Below the pieces are notes generated by a model. It was not told the origin of the DNA. It worked only from the letters and a program-made list of their open reading frames with translations, and made no database searches. The position numbers and the translations under genes were made by a program. DNA of 64,000 bases from Welwitschia mirabilis. Lineage: Eukaryota > Gnetophyta > Gnetopsida > Welwitschiales. Where the stretch lies: positions 76,690,178 through 76,754,177 of the forward strand of contig JBOZIK010000001.1 in the NCBI GenBank assembly GCA_051453625.1, read 5' to 3'. This document shows, in pieces, positions 33,481 through 45,628 of the stretch (within the stretch, counting starts at the first letter, position 1; each line of letters starts with the position of its first letter).

Positions 33481-33639
33481 GAGAATCCCGAAAATAGAGA
33501 AGTTAAGTTAGAATCAGTTACATCAAAACCTTAATTGAGAAGGTCTACAGGAACACCTAAGCTCAAACTAAGCTACTCTCCCTTGTTACATTATTTACTC
33601 TTGACTAATGTTGGGGAACCAGAATGTCTTGATGAAGTA

Positions 33640-33780
33640 ATGCAGGTGACAGATTCTATTGAGTGAAAGTTGGCCATGAGAGATGAGATAGAGTCACTCT
33701 AGAAGAATAATACATGAATACTTATTGAGTTGCCCAGGATTTCTACTTCAAATAAAAAATATTATAAATTTCCTCAAACA
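33640..33780 (+). pseudogene. Copia C1 RT start, truncated
   Basis: KLAMRDEIESL and an LIELP block match the segment that opens copia RT; the element stops a few codons later where AT-rich sequence leading to copia B begins. Confidence 0.65.
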
Positions 33781-33859
33781 CTGTAAAATGTAATAAAGAT
33801 TGCATGTTTTTGTATCATTCATCTTAGCTCTCCATTCTCATTAAAATTTATCATAAACC

Positions 33860-34175
33860 TATTTAATATCATACAGAACTACGCAAAATACCCTATCAAA
33901 TACATACAAGTTGGCAACACAACACTATGATTGTGCATAAATTCTAAAATCCATTATCTATTTTGAAATATTATTGGTGAGCCTAAAAACCATTGGTTAA
34001 GGTTAATTTATTCTAGCTTGACACATAGTATTTGGAAGTTGAAGGGTGGTGACTCATCACCATTACAATCCTAAGTATTTTTATTATATGATTAATTTTT
34101 ATAGATTTACTTAATTTGATCTAATTAAGTTTAAATTTACCCTATTTACCCTCATCTAGGTTGATCCTATTATCA
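33860..34175 (+). repeat. 5' LTR remnant of copia B
   Basis: Matches the last third of the 3' LTRs (shared AGCCTAAAAACCATTG and GTTGATCCTATTATCA). The first 600-700 bp of the LTR are missing at the junction with C1. Confidence 0.75.
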
Positions 34176-34177
34176 AT

Positions 34178-34189
34178 TGGTATTAGAGC
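34178..34189 (+). promoter_or_regulatory. Primer-binding site of copia B
   Basis: TGGTATTAGAGC, one base from the plant initiator tRNA-Met complement, two bases after the LTR end. Confidence 0.85.
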
Positions 34190-34269
34190 TCTAGTTGAGC
34201 AATAGATCCTTATAGGTCTTTGCTCCACTACCCGAGAAATAAGTCAATCCACCAAAGGTAATTCCATTA

Positions 34270-35470
34270 CAAGGCTATCATTCTTTGATGGAATGATCTA
34301 TGGCTATAAGAAACTCAAAATAAGAATTTTTGCTTAGTTTATTGACTTATATATATGGGAATTGATTACTCGTGAATATTCTCTTCTAACTGTGTACGAT
34401 CCTACAACTAAAATTGTCTCTTTGAAAATCAAGGACAAATGGAGTCCTAAAGAGAAAAATGCTACTTCCTATAACTTTAAGGGACTAAATGTAATTTTTT
34501 ATTTCATAGGTCTAAAAGATTTCAACAAGAGAGTAAATTACACAATATCAAAGGAAGCATGGGACATACTACAGATATCTCATAAAGGAATAAACCTAGT
34601 GAAAGAAGTAAAACTAAAAATACTCATCACTCAGTTTGAAAATATCAAAATGGAAGAGGATGAAGGTATAAATTATTTTTTTGCAAAATTAATTGATCCT
34701 GTAAATTCAATACATGCCTTAAGAGAATAAATTGAAGAATTAAGGGTGGTATGAAAAGCATTAAGATATTTACCAAAGAGATTTGAATTTAAAGTTATAG
34801 CAATTAAAGCATGTAAGAACCTAAGAAACATGAAGATGAATGAATTTTAAGGAAATCTACATACGTTTGAACTAAAATTTGGAAAACTGGAGAAGAAACG
34901 TTTAGCACTAATTTTTACCATGAGAATGTTGATGACAAAGAAGGATTTGATTAAGAACTAAACAATGATAATGAAGTGGTCCTTCTAGCTAGAAGGTTTA
35001 AAAGTTTCATGCAAAAAAAACATAATGAAAATTAATCAAGAAAACCTTAAAAGAGAAGGGATGAATTAAAATGAGATATTTAGTGCTACTCATGTAAAAG
35101 ATTTGGAGACACATCTAATGGTTTTACAAATAATGGAAAATAAGATAAGAGAAATGATAAGAAATATTTGTCATTAACTTGGGACAGTCATGAAATTGAA
35201 AGTGATCACATCTCAAAAACTAAAAGAAAAAGAATAGCTCTTATGGCCTTTATTTAAGAAACGGTATGTACTTCATCCCCTCATGGTTCTCTTGATTGTG
35301 AAGATCCTCTAAATGAATTAGAACTAGAAATTTATATGGAATATCAAAATATGGCTTTCAAAGTAAATAATATGAGAAAAGACAATAAAAATTTAACTAA
35401 AAAGCTAAAAGCCAAGAAAAAATAAATTAATGAATTGAAAAGAAGACTTGATCAAAACCCCTAAACATCT
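34270..35470 (+). pseudogene. Copia B gag
   Basis: The N-terminal F-D-G-x-x-Y-x-x-x-K-x-x-x-x-x-F block is at about 34,280-34,340. The open stretch 34,362-34,730 holds KEAWDILQISHKGINLVKE and KILITQFENIKMEEDEGIN, the UBN2 domain. From about 35,220 RIALMAFI and a long Lys/Glu-rich coiled-coil (NMRKDNKNLTKKLKAKKK) follow, a layout typical of Sirevirus Gag. Several stops. Confidence 0.85.
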
Positions 35471-35595
35471 ACAAAGTTATGTTACTATAAAGAAGAGAGT
35501 AAACAACCAACACCTAGTCTAATTAGGTCATAGACAAAGATTATTAAATAGATTTATATCAAATTCCTTCCTAGTAAATATTACTTATCATTATT

Positions 35596-36720
35596 GTAAT
35601 AAAAGAGATCACTCTAAAATAGATTGTATATTTTGTAAGAACTAGTTTCATTACTCTGTGCTTAGCAATCAATATAAATTCTCTTCAAAACCAAAACCTA
35701 TAAAAAATATAAAAAACAATAAGCATATTTCATGAATCCCGAATTTATCCACAAAAATTCTACTTATTTAAACTACTCTAATAGTTGCAAATCATATTTC
35801 TTACTATTTGATAGTGGTTGATCAAGACACATGGTAGGTAATAGGTTGAACTTCATCAAGTTTAATAAATATGATGGAGACAGTAGAAGAGCCCAAATTA
35901 AAGGCATAGAAAGCATTGATAAAGATAGTTTACCTAATATAAATAATGTTTTTCTATTTATAAATGGTCTCAAGCACAATTTATTAAGTGTTACTCAGAG
36001 ATGTGATAAAGGACATAAAGGTCTATTTGATGCTAACAAATGTATTGTAAAACATGTTAAAATTGGTTAAATTCTTCTAGAAGCAACAAGATAGAAAAAT
36101 GTGTATTGTGTTAATCAATCAAATAAACCTGTCTATTTAACAATAGAAATTCAAGAATATGTCTTATGACATCAATAATTAGGTCACATAAGCTTTGAAG
36201 ACCTAAAGAAAATTTGTCATAATGAGCTTGTTAGAGGTTTACTAAGATTATCATCTACTCATCAAGATTTATGTAATGCTTGCTAAAAGGGAAAACAAAC
36301 AAGGATATCTTATGAAGAAAAGAGTAACATAACTACAAACAAGTTATTAGATCTAATTTTGGATCTTCTAGGCCCAATTTAGACTACCAGCCTCTCAGGT
36401 AAATGTTATTTCTTAGTCATAGTTGATGCCTACTCTAGATTCTCTTGGGTAGGGTTTTTAGATATAAAATTAGATGCCTATGACAATTTTATAAAAATAT
36501 GCAAGAAACTACAAAGAGAAAAGGGCTATGTCATTACGAAAATTTGAAGTGGTCATGAGAGGAAATTTGAAAATGAGAAATATGAGTATTACTATAATAA
36601 GAATGGGATTGAGCATGAATTCTTAGCAACAAAAACACCTCAACAGAATGGAATAACTAATAGAAAAAATCATACTTTGTTAGACATGGTAAGAGTAATG
36701 TTAAATGATAATATATTCAA
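35596..36720 (+). pseudogene. Copia B zinc knuckle, protease and integrase core
   Basis: YCNKRDHSKIDCIFCKN (about 35,596-35,650) is the zinc knuckle. LLFDSG then SRHMVGNRLNFIKF (about 35,800-35,855) is the aspartic protease site with Asp present. Pre-integrase: LGHISFEDLKKICHNELV. Core: LIVDLLGPI-type start, VIVDAYSRFSWVGFLDIK with an Asp, then SGHERKFENEKY where the second catalytic Asp is Gly, and QNGITNRKNHTLLDM where the Glu is Asn. The integrase was inactive before further decay or lost these to drift. Confidence 0.85.
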
Positions 36721-37172
36721 AGATAATTGGGATAGAGGTAATAAATAAAACTTGTTATATTACTAATAGAGTTAATCTAAGACCTGGAACTACCAAGATT
36801 TCATATGAGCTTTGGAAGGGTAAAAAACCAAACATATCTTACCTTAAAATCTTTGGTAGAATATGCTTTATTTTGAGAGACAGGGAATATCTAGCTAAAT
36901 TTGACTCTAAATCAGATGAAGGAATATTTTTGGGATACTCTTCAATAAGAAGATCTTATAGAGCATATAATAAATGTACTCTACATATAGAGGAATCAGT
37001 CAATGTAAGGATTCACGTTGTTCTTAATAAAACAGTAAATTCTAAGGATAGTATAGAGCCTATTCCATTAAGTTATTACTATAACAAGATCTATTCTAGA
37101 TCTAAGCTAGTACTTGAAGTAAAAGAACTCAAAGATCATCCTTTAGATTCAGTCATTAAAAATGTTGAATAA
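36705..37172 (+). pseudogene. Copia B integrase C-terminal domain
   Basis: An open stretch of 155 codons with SYELWKGKKPNISYLKIFG, KFDSKSDEGIFLGYSSIRRS and YRAYNKCTLHIEESVNVRI, the conserved copia integrase C-terminal order. The longest uninterrupted coding stretch in the element. Confidence 0.9.
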
Positions 37173-37339
37173 GGAATCATAACAAGAAACTCTCTTAAGG
37201 ACTTTAGTGTACATCTTTATTTTTGTCATGAGTTAAACCAAAAACGTTTGACAAAGCAAAATTAGATTCATCTTGGATGATTGAAATGCAAGAAGAATTA
37301 GAACAATTTTTCTCATAATTAGGTATGGACTCTTGTACC

Positions 37340-38760
37340 AAAACCTACTAGGAAGAATATCATTAAGACAAAGTGGGTTTTCAGAAACAAAGCAAATGAA
37401 GAAAATATTATTACTAAAAATAAGGTTATATTGGTTGCTTAAGGATATTCTAAAATTTAAGGAGTTGATTAGGGTATTACTTTTTCTCTTATAGCTAGTC
37501 TTGAGTCAATTAGAATGTTTTTTGCATTTACCTACTTCAAAAAATTTAAGATCTTTCAAATGGATGTAAAAAATGCCTTTTTAAATGGACACATTGAAGA
37601 AGAAGTCTATGTGAAATAGCCATAAGGATTTATTGATCGCCACTACCTAGATCATGTACATAAGTTGAACAAATCAATGTATAGGCTGAAGCAAGCTCCA
37701 AGAGTTTGATATAATAAACCATCTTTCTTTTTACTTTAGCATGGATTTATTAAAAGATCTATTGATAGAACTTTTTTTAAGAAAATCATGAGCAATGAAT
37801 TTATTCTAGTCCAAATTATATGGATGATATCATATTTAGATCAATGAATGATACTATGTCAAATAATTTTGCAAAATTCATAAGCTCTAAATTTGAAATG
37901 AGAATGGGAGGAACAATAAATATTTTCTTGGGTCTTCAAGTTTAACAATGGCAAAATGGGATCTTCATAAATTAAAAGAAATATTCTTTAGATTTAATTA
38001 TGAAGTTCAACTTGGAAAATGCAAAGTCTATAGATACCCCTATGGCTATGAATGTTAAACTCACTCTTGATGAATATGGAAAAGATATTGATCAAAAATT
38101 ATATCACAACATTATTTGAAGCTTGTTATACTTAACCACTAGTTAACTTGACATAGGTTTTAATGTTGGACTATGTGCCAGATATCAAGGGAAGTACAAG
38201 GAATCACATTTGATGGCTATGAAAAGGATACTTTAATATATTAATAATATAATTAACTTTAATACATGGTATCCTTTTAATATCACTTTAAGTTTAATAG
38301 GATATAATGACACAGAGTGGGATGGTCATAAAGATGATCACAAGAGCACTAGCGAGGGTGTTTCTTCTTTGGCAGCTATCTCATGACATAATATGACAAA
38401 AAGTAATGCTTCATCTCCTTGTCTACTATAGAAGCTAAATATATTATTATTTGGGCCTATTGCACTCAAACTCTATTGATGAAAGAAATACTCATAAACT
38501 ATGTAGTAAAGATATCCAAAGTTCTTAGACTATGTGACAATTCTAGTGTGACTCAAATTGCTCATAATCTTGTTTAACATGCTCAAACTAAGAATATTAA
38601 TCTAAAGTATCACTTTATTAAAGATCTAGTAGGAAAAAAGGTAATATCCTTAGAATATATTTCCCCTCAAGATCAAATAGCTAATAGTTTTACAAAGCCT
38701 TTATCATCTGACTGTTTTCCAACTTTACACTACTTTCTGGGAGTTCTTTCAGAAAAAGAG
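37340..38760 (+). pseudogene. Copia B reverse transcriptase and RNase H
   Basis: TKWVFRNKANEENIITKN, FQMDVKNAFLNGHIEEEVYV (first catalytic Asp present), LNKSMYRLKQAPRV, IWMDDIIF at about 37,818 (catalytic D-D kept), then FLGLQV and the STPMA-like connection. RNase H runs to about 38,760 with KYHFIKDLVGKKVISLEYIS and QIANSFTKPL, the normal copia end. Many stops at Trp/Gln codons. Confidence 0.9.
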
Positions 38761-39259
38761 CTGAAAAACCCAAAATAAACTAAATATTAGAGCTTAGCTC
38801 TTAGCTTTGTATTTACTGTTACATCTAAACAAACCATAGTTAACCTCATGTTCCTAATGGATTGACCAATTTTAATTTGGTTATCTAAAATCTAATTACA
38901 CTTTTTGGTCAACCACCTTCTTTATTTTGATTAATTGATTTTGGTATAGTTTTATTAAAACTCTTCCATGCAATTTAGTTAACTAGTCTCTTTTTTAAGT
39001 TAATCTTATGTAAAACTTAATTTACTTTTAAATGGGTGAAATGTGCATTCATCATTTAGTCGACTGATAATGTTGTAAAACATGTCTTTTTCTCCATCCT
39101 TTATGTCAAATACACTTTACTTATAGTTGAACACATCTAGGGCAAGCACATGCTGTCTTTTTAAATCCTCCCTATTGTCCTTTTTGTATTTTGTCTTTTC
39201 CTCATATTTAGACTTTTTTGACTTTCATCCATTTTTCCTCTTTAAAACCCTTTCTCACA

Positions 39260-40250
39260 TCTATATTCATGGAATCCCAGCAACTAGGAGAAGGCTCTAG
39301 AAAATGTAAAAAGAAGTTAGGAAATAAACCTTCAAGCTATATATTTCTCAAAATGAGTTTATAATACTTTAAGAATTTTTAGCAACATTTTGAGTTAGTC
39401 CCATTATTATGGAGTGAACCTGTGAACCTGTATAGTCTTGTAGTCTATGTGAAGTTTAGAGATTATTAAAAGAGGTAAATTAGGATTATGTCCTCTATGT
39501 ATATGGCATTCGCTACATCTTAGTTACATGGATACTTTATGCAAATGCAAAGTTTCAGGCTGTCAACTCTACTCTATTCACTTCTGTTTTTGACAAAGAA
39601 ATGAAATTAATAGTAAATTTAATTTCATCTCTCACTAGTTTTCCTCACGGAAATCTAGGAGACTACTAGCCTTTGGCAAAATATTTTAAAGAAAAGTAGG
39701 TAGCCACCCAACTTCTTTATGATAACTTTGTCTCCTAGAAGAAGACCTCAAGGCCTTTTATCTTCTTCCCAAATTCCACCTTCTTCACCTAATTCTATCT
39801 TATCACTTTTTATTTGTAGTTGGTCATTTTGATAAGCTCTCCAACTACCATGCCTTTTTGCTTTACTTCTTGTATTGTTGTAGAGATATTGATGCTCTAA
39901 GAATTATTCTCTATCATATGGTTCATTAGCTTCGTCCTCAAAAGGAACATTCTCTCTCATATTCCTTTCTAATTACTTGCATTTGTCAACACTCTAGTAT
40001 TCCTTAGCTCTCTCGTTAAGAAGATCTTAAACCCATAGGCACCATTGACAGAGCCAACCTCTCTCACATGCATCTCTTTGATAAGCCTACTCCATCTTCT
40101 AAGCCCAAATTAAAAGAATCTCACACTCTTGGAATTCTTCATCTTATGCACAATTTAAATTTTCATATGAGGCATATCAAGGAGGTTCTTATTACTAGTG
40201 GTACTCTAGTTACAAATACCTTACAAAATGAATGATGCACACTCCTTAGA
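39260..40250 (+). pseudogene. Third ORF of copia B (envelope position), Transposase_32-like
   Basis: Frame-broken coding remnant after RNase H. Visible parts: FDKEMKLIVNLISSL (about 39,590), YCRDIDALRIILYHMVH (about 39,885), HSLSYSFLITCICQHS (about 39,950) and GTIDRANLSRMHLFDKPTP (about 40,040). Same order as copia A and as the Pfam putative plant transposon protein family. No signal peptide or membrane anchor is evident, so an actual envelope role is not supported. The copies in A and B match better across this region than noncoding sequence would suggest. Confidence 0.55.
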
Positions 40251-40308
40251 AGACTCTTTTGTTTTTGACTAGCTCTCTTTCTCTTTTCCTTCTCTTCCTA
40301 TACTTGAT

Positions 40309-40327
40309 TAAAAAAAAAAAATAAGGA
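40309..40327 (+). promoter_or_regulatory. Degraded polypurine tract, copia B
   Basis: An A-run with AAGGAGTC corresponds to the GGGGGAGTC tract of copia A; three G are now A or T. Confidence 0.5.
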
Positions 40328-40683
40328 GTCTACATATGAAAAGTTTTTATGAAAATTTTGTCTATCGTTAGATATGAATGTGTCAATTCTTATATGTCTA
40401 GTTCAACTATTATTTAAATATGCTTGTAACTCTAGTCTAATGGCATTAAAATATTTTTATCCAAATAGGTTTGTAAATCTGGTCTTAATATTGTCCAAAT
40501 ACTTTTGTAATATAATTAGTGCTTAATTTCATGCAAATTAACCTGATTTAGTAACTAGCTTACATTAAACATTTTTTGTACTTATTATTTCTTATTTGAA
40601 ATAGATTAAGGTGGAGCCTTTCTATCTTATGATACTCATTTTTTATGTTAGTTTTTTCTCCAATCAAGGATAAAGGAGGTATT

Positions 40684-41692
40684 TTTTTGAGACATTTATC
40701 TTTGATTGAATTGGAGATCATAATGTGTTTTATAGTTTTTTGATATTAACTTGTTTTATAGGTAGTTTGTTACAAGGGTAATTGATTAGTTCCTAAGGAT
40801 GGCTAAACAGTTCTGAGGGAAACTACAAGATAAATGGATGGCTAAACTGTCACCAAGGGTAACCAAATCAAATAAGAAAAGATAGCCGAGTTTTAAAGGG
40901 GTAACCTATCTATTTCATAAGGGTGACTAAGTTTGATTCAGAATATACCTCTTCTATGAGTAACTAAGATTTTTTAATAGAGTAACCTAGTTAAATTCAT
41001 AATCTGCATCTTTTGAGAGTGATTAAGACTTCTCATGAGGGTGAATGAAGTGAAATTTGATGTGATAGACTCTATGACTCATGAGAGTAATCGAACAAGA
41101 TTTAATATCAACTGATATCATACTTTTATTAATTGTTGAAGCTTCTCATACTTCTCAAAGTGAATCACGAAAATAAAGATCTGCATTGACTCTTTTAAAT
41201 GGCTATTTTTTAATATTTACTATATAAAGGAATTTTCCAAAATATCTGAGCTCTGATCGATCTCTAAAAAATAGTCTATGATTGAAAAGGAACACTTTTA
41301 GAAGACATTGCATTATTCACCTTCTATTATAATACCCATGTGATCTACCTTAGCATCTACTTTGATCTAGCTATACAAAGCTAACCATTGTACTGTACTC
41401 TTAAAGCATATTTATTTTATCTATGCACATTACAAATACCCTTTCTATTTTTGGTTGTGGATGAATCCTAAAATCTATTGTCGATTTTAAAAGTTCATTG
41501 ATAAGCCTAAAAACCATTGATGGAGGTTAATTTAGACTAGCTTAAAAAAAAATGTGTGGAAGCTAAAGGGTGGTGACTTACCATTCTTGGGTATTTTTAT
41601 TATTTGATTAATTTTTGTAGATTTAGTTAGTTTGATTTAATTGAGTTTTAGATTTAACCTATTCACCCCCCTATATGTTGATCCTATTATCA
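40684..41692 (+). repeat. 3' LTR of copia B
   Basis: Follows purine tract AAAGGAGG; starts TTTTTGAGACATTTATC (first TG mutated) and ends ATTATCA. 1,009 bp, collinear with 22,967-23,963. Confidence 0.75.
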
Positions 41693-42548
41693 ATACCCTT
41701 AAGGGAATGTTTGATCAATCATTGACTTTTTAATAAATTAATATGACTACTTTATTAAGTATTTTAGTGCTTACTATATCAAATGCATACTAGAGATGTC
41801 TCATTATGATTAACTATCTATTAATGATACCTTATTAAGCAATCTTAATATTATCCTTATTCACATTTGAAAATATCACATAAATGTTTGGTGATTTTCA
41901 TTAACTTCCATCTTCTCTTAGCACTTAGGTTCATGGAATGTGATGGGGTTTCCTTCTTAGGGTTTTGATTCATTATTAAATGGTTATACTTACTTTGATA
42001 ATTCATTTTCCTCATTGTTTACTACCCTAAAATCCTTACTCTTGTTATCTGATACAAAACTTTGAAAAAATAGTGTATTATAACTTATCTGAATTATGTA
42101 TACATTAGCCTTTTATATGGATAAATTTTAATATGGTCAGTCTTCCTTTATCTTTCAGATTTTTGCATAAAGTTTTTTTTAAATTTTTTTAAATATATTG
42201 ATCTTAATGAGACAATTCGATTAATAGTTCTTAATAGTTTTCACATTAATTTATTTTTCTTACACTTTGGTTCTAATTTGATTCATCATAAAAGTAATAT
42301 TATATTTAAATTAGACATTATTTTCAAGCAATAACACAATCATTATATTATCCTTTATTGTATAATTTAAGTAAACTAATATGAAAGATGAGTGAGTCCT
42401 ATTTCAAGGATTGGCAATATTAGCTTTAAATGCTAATTATTGTATTTTATTTCCTACGAGAAAGGGTCAATACTATCTCGAAGTAAGGCTACTATACTTC
42501 CTTGATTCTAAGAATTTTCTTTCTTCTTAATTAAAGAAATAACTAGTT
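41693..42548 (+). repeat. Repeat R plus G3 fragment behind copia B
   Basis: ATACCCTTAAGGGAATG then R to about 42,365, then the same R-G3 boundary as at 24,640-24,790 (shared ACTATACTTCCTTGATTC), ending at AACTAGT. Third copy of this composite. Confidence 0.7.
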
Positions 42549-43045
42549 AATTAAAGAGACTGTGAGGGAGTTTGAAGAATGGCAGATGTGAAGAGATCTC
42601 TGGAGAAGACGGCATGAAAGTGAGAGCCGAGCCGCAGACTGCTACTGCAGGATACGATCAGCTTCGCAGATAAACGGCGTTGTTGTTTCGGTGGAAAGGA
42701 GGGAGACGGGAGAGCAGTAGGTTAAAATCATTTGAGGGAATATCACAGAAAGAGGATTGAGAAATTAAAGAGAAGTAGAGGGACACCCTCTAGACTAGGC
42801 TGGAGACAAGTGGTCTGGTGCATATACTCCCAGCGTTGGGCTAGATAGCCTATGCCCAACAAAGAGAGAACTTTCCTGTTATTAGAAAGCTTCACGCCAA
42901 AAAGAGTGAAGAGGTATAAGCATCACTGGTTGTTGGCTAAGGGAGGGCTTTAGAATTGGGCATTTAACGTAGACAAAGAAAACGAGTAACCTAACCATCC
43001 ATAGAGAGTGAGAATGAGAAGCAAGAGGCACAACCCAACTAATAT
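42549..43045. other. GC-rich island of unknown nature
   Basis: About 500 bp with clearly higher GC and CG dinucleotides, starting where homology to the right arm stops. A 33-codon frame at 42,852-42,953 opens MPNKERTFLLLES; the first half has MADVKRSLEKTA then stop. Possible LINE 5' region, host gene 5' exon or a young insertion; no poly-A or clear flanking repeat apart from TTAATTAAAGA twice at the left edge. Not recognised. Confidence 0.4.
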
Positions 43046-44499
43046 TATTTCCATGACAAACATGCCTTAGTTATAGTTTTTACTTATAGGCCGCTAAGAC
43101 CAATTCACACCTTAAGCTAGTTGCTTTTGAACCTATTAATGCTTTTAGTATTACTAGAGTATTAATTATCAAGTTAGAGAGGAAGCCTAAAGTCATGAGT
43201 GTGACCTTTACATTTCCTTCAATCCCTAAGACACCTATAGTGAGGGGCACAAGGGGGTGTTCACACTTGTTGATCTTTATCCTATATGAATACACAAAGC
43301 TTAGGGGTAATATTTAATGGCCTTGTTGAGGTGTTGGAGGTCTAGCTATGTATTCTATGTCATAGATGCAATCTATAAGTGCGTGTTAGCTATCATCTAG
43401 TAAGTTCATTAAGTAAAATCTAGAAAAATCATTAAAACCCATATCACATTTTTGTTTTCAAATATCTTGAATTACATATAACAAATGATATTATCTATTA
43501 TGCTTCATAAAATATCGAAGGACAAGGAGGCGGCTTGAGTCTAGTGAAGGAATAGTCAAGTACTCAACCCATTTTCAAGCCTAAATCATCCATTAGCACT
43601 AAGAAAAGATCTGGACAATAGTTTATTTTCTTATCGAACCAAATGACGGAATTAAATTAAAACATCATAAAATGATGAAGGTAAGCCACAAAAGGAAGGC
43701 CATTATGAGTAACATATCACCAAATAATCTTGAACTTTTGGCTTATAGGAAGCTTGCACAACTTATTGAGTAATCTTTTCCAGAACTAGTCAAGATTTTC
43801 TAAGTTTTAAATCTTATTAAATTTGTTAAATTTATCTTTTCAAAGAACTAAACTCTTACCAAGTCAATTATGTGTGTTTATTTTTGAATCTTATTAAATT
43901 ATTAAATTTATCTTTTTAAGGAACTAAACTCTTACCAAGTCAATTATGTGTGTTTATGTGAGTACCTCAGGTTTAAATAATAATAAAAAAACTAAGATAT
44001 TACCCTAGGGTTCCTTACAAATACAAAGAGTAAAGATCTTTCTTTGCACATGAGATAATATAGAAACTTACAAAGGATTCAGGTAGGAAGACCTTAAAAA
44101 GCTTGAATGCTATCCCAAGAGGTTGCCATGAAAATACCTCATTTATGTGAAGAAAAAACTATTCCTTTAATAATATTTGACAACTAAAAGAAGTCAAGCC
44201 ATCAAAGTTGAATATCTTATTGGAAGATGATTTGTGTCTAAGTAAGATAGGCTTATATTTAAAAAGGATACTTATTTAGTATCATTAGATGAGGAATAAT
44301 GGAGTGTTTATCTAAATATGAATAATTTGAGTGGAAAAGATGAGTGATTGTTAAGCAATAAGGGCCTTGTCAAGGTCTAATTTACATGTTACTTGAATAA
44401 GTTGGTGTAAAGAATCTTATAAGTTTCAAAACTAGACAAGGCCTTAATGGTTCATTTTTCCAAGATAGTAATCCCTTACTTTAAAATATTAAAAGAACA
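43046..44499. other. AT-rich stretch, gypsy-like but unassigned
   Basis: No domain recognised. The minus frame 43,080-43,295 (71 codons) has no known relative. It may be the gag/protease or RT part of the G1 copy that follows, too decayed to tell. Confidence 0.3.
43810..43956. repeat. Tandem repeat, two units of about 76 bp
   Basis: 43,810-43,880 and 43,887-43,956 share TTACCAAGTCAATTATGTGT and the preceding AATCTTATTAAATT, with few changes. Confidence 0.85.
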
Positions 44500-45069
44500 T
44501 TGGTTATTACAATGAAGTGGTTAATGCATTGAATCATAAGTATTATTCATTCTTATCACTTCAATTTCTACAATTAACTTTAATAAATTAGAAGATGCAT
44601 ATGATGATGTTAATCTTGTGTTAATTTAAAGAGCTATTAAGAATTCTTTCATTACAAATTATACAGAACACAAAAGTTATTTTATTCATGTAATAATTGG
44701 TCATCATTGATTTCTAGCATAACTATCATAAAGAATGAGAATAAATTTTAAAATAGAAAATGGTAAACATGAAAAAAAGCACATAACTAAAAAGCACCAT
44801 AACATTGATTTTTCATCAATTTCTAAAAAAAGAATCCTTTTCTATAATCACAAAGAGTTCATGTCATGGAGTATGATTTGTTTTGATAGACTAGCAAAGA
44901 AAGTATACTTTCTACCCCTTCTTTTTAATGTATATGAATGACAGAGTTGTGTTTATCAAGGATAGCAACCACAATTGATCAATTTTCTACATCGTGATCA
45001 TACAATCCTTATAACTTGAATTAAGGATTATCAATTACATTTTAATATCTTTCTATAAGATCAAAACCT
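44500..45069 (+). pseudogene. Gypsy G1 integrase fragment (third copy)
   Basis: Collinear with 14,520-15,088. The open frame 44,735-44,941 contains MICFDRLAKKVYFLPLLF, the best preserved example here of the D-R-L-x-K-x-x-x-F-x-P integrase block. Followed by a decayed second-Asp segment and a purine run CTTGAAGGGA. Confidence 0.7.
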
Positions 45070-45628
45070 TGAAGGGATATTTGATCAATTAATGATATAT
45101 TAATAAACTAATATAAGTCTTTTACTAAATATTTTAATTCTTAAGACATCAAATTTATGATATGACATATTCATTACAACTAACTATTTATTAATGATAC
45201 CTTATCAATAAATCTCAATGTTAATACCATTCACATTTAACAATGATATATAAATTTTTAGATTTTTCTTTAACTCCCTTATTGTTGGATGTCTACAATT
45301 CCATTAATAATTCTTCTACCTCATCATTTACTATGTTGAAGCTTTGATCCTTATTTTATTCTTTTGAATTAAATAAAATAATATTAATGTTTTAAAATTC
45401 ATATTATGCATACATGTGTCTTTTATGTGAATATAGTATTCACTTTTTTTCAATAGTATTGATCATAATGAGATCACTTAGTTGATACTTAATTAATAGT
45501 TTTTCACTTAGTCTCTTTTCTTACATGTCTTTCAATCATATTATATTTAGCTTAACACATGGATTATATTTAATTGAGAGTTATTTCCAATCAATAATAT
45601 AATCATTATTCCTTTCTTTAATAGTATT
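45070..45628 (+). repeat. Repeat R interrupted by G2
   Basis: Collinear with 23,970-24,610. Ends exactly where the G2 LTR begins, so G2 probably inserted into R. Confidence 0.65.

Larger units (their letters stand above)
33790..41692 (+). mobile_element. Copia B: Sirevirus-like element
   Basis: Order: truncated 5' LTR, PBS, gag, protease, integrase, RT, RNase H, third ORF, PPT, 3' LTR, the Ty1/copia arrangement with an extra ORF in the envelope position. About 7.9 kb remains. Long open stretches survive (34,362-34,730, 36,705-37,172) but every gene has stops. Copia A is its close relative. The 3' flank is repeat R, as for copia A. Confidence 0.9.

Noticed and set aside
35773-35979. 68-codon minus frame
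   Set aside because: Antisense of the copia B protease region.
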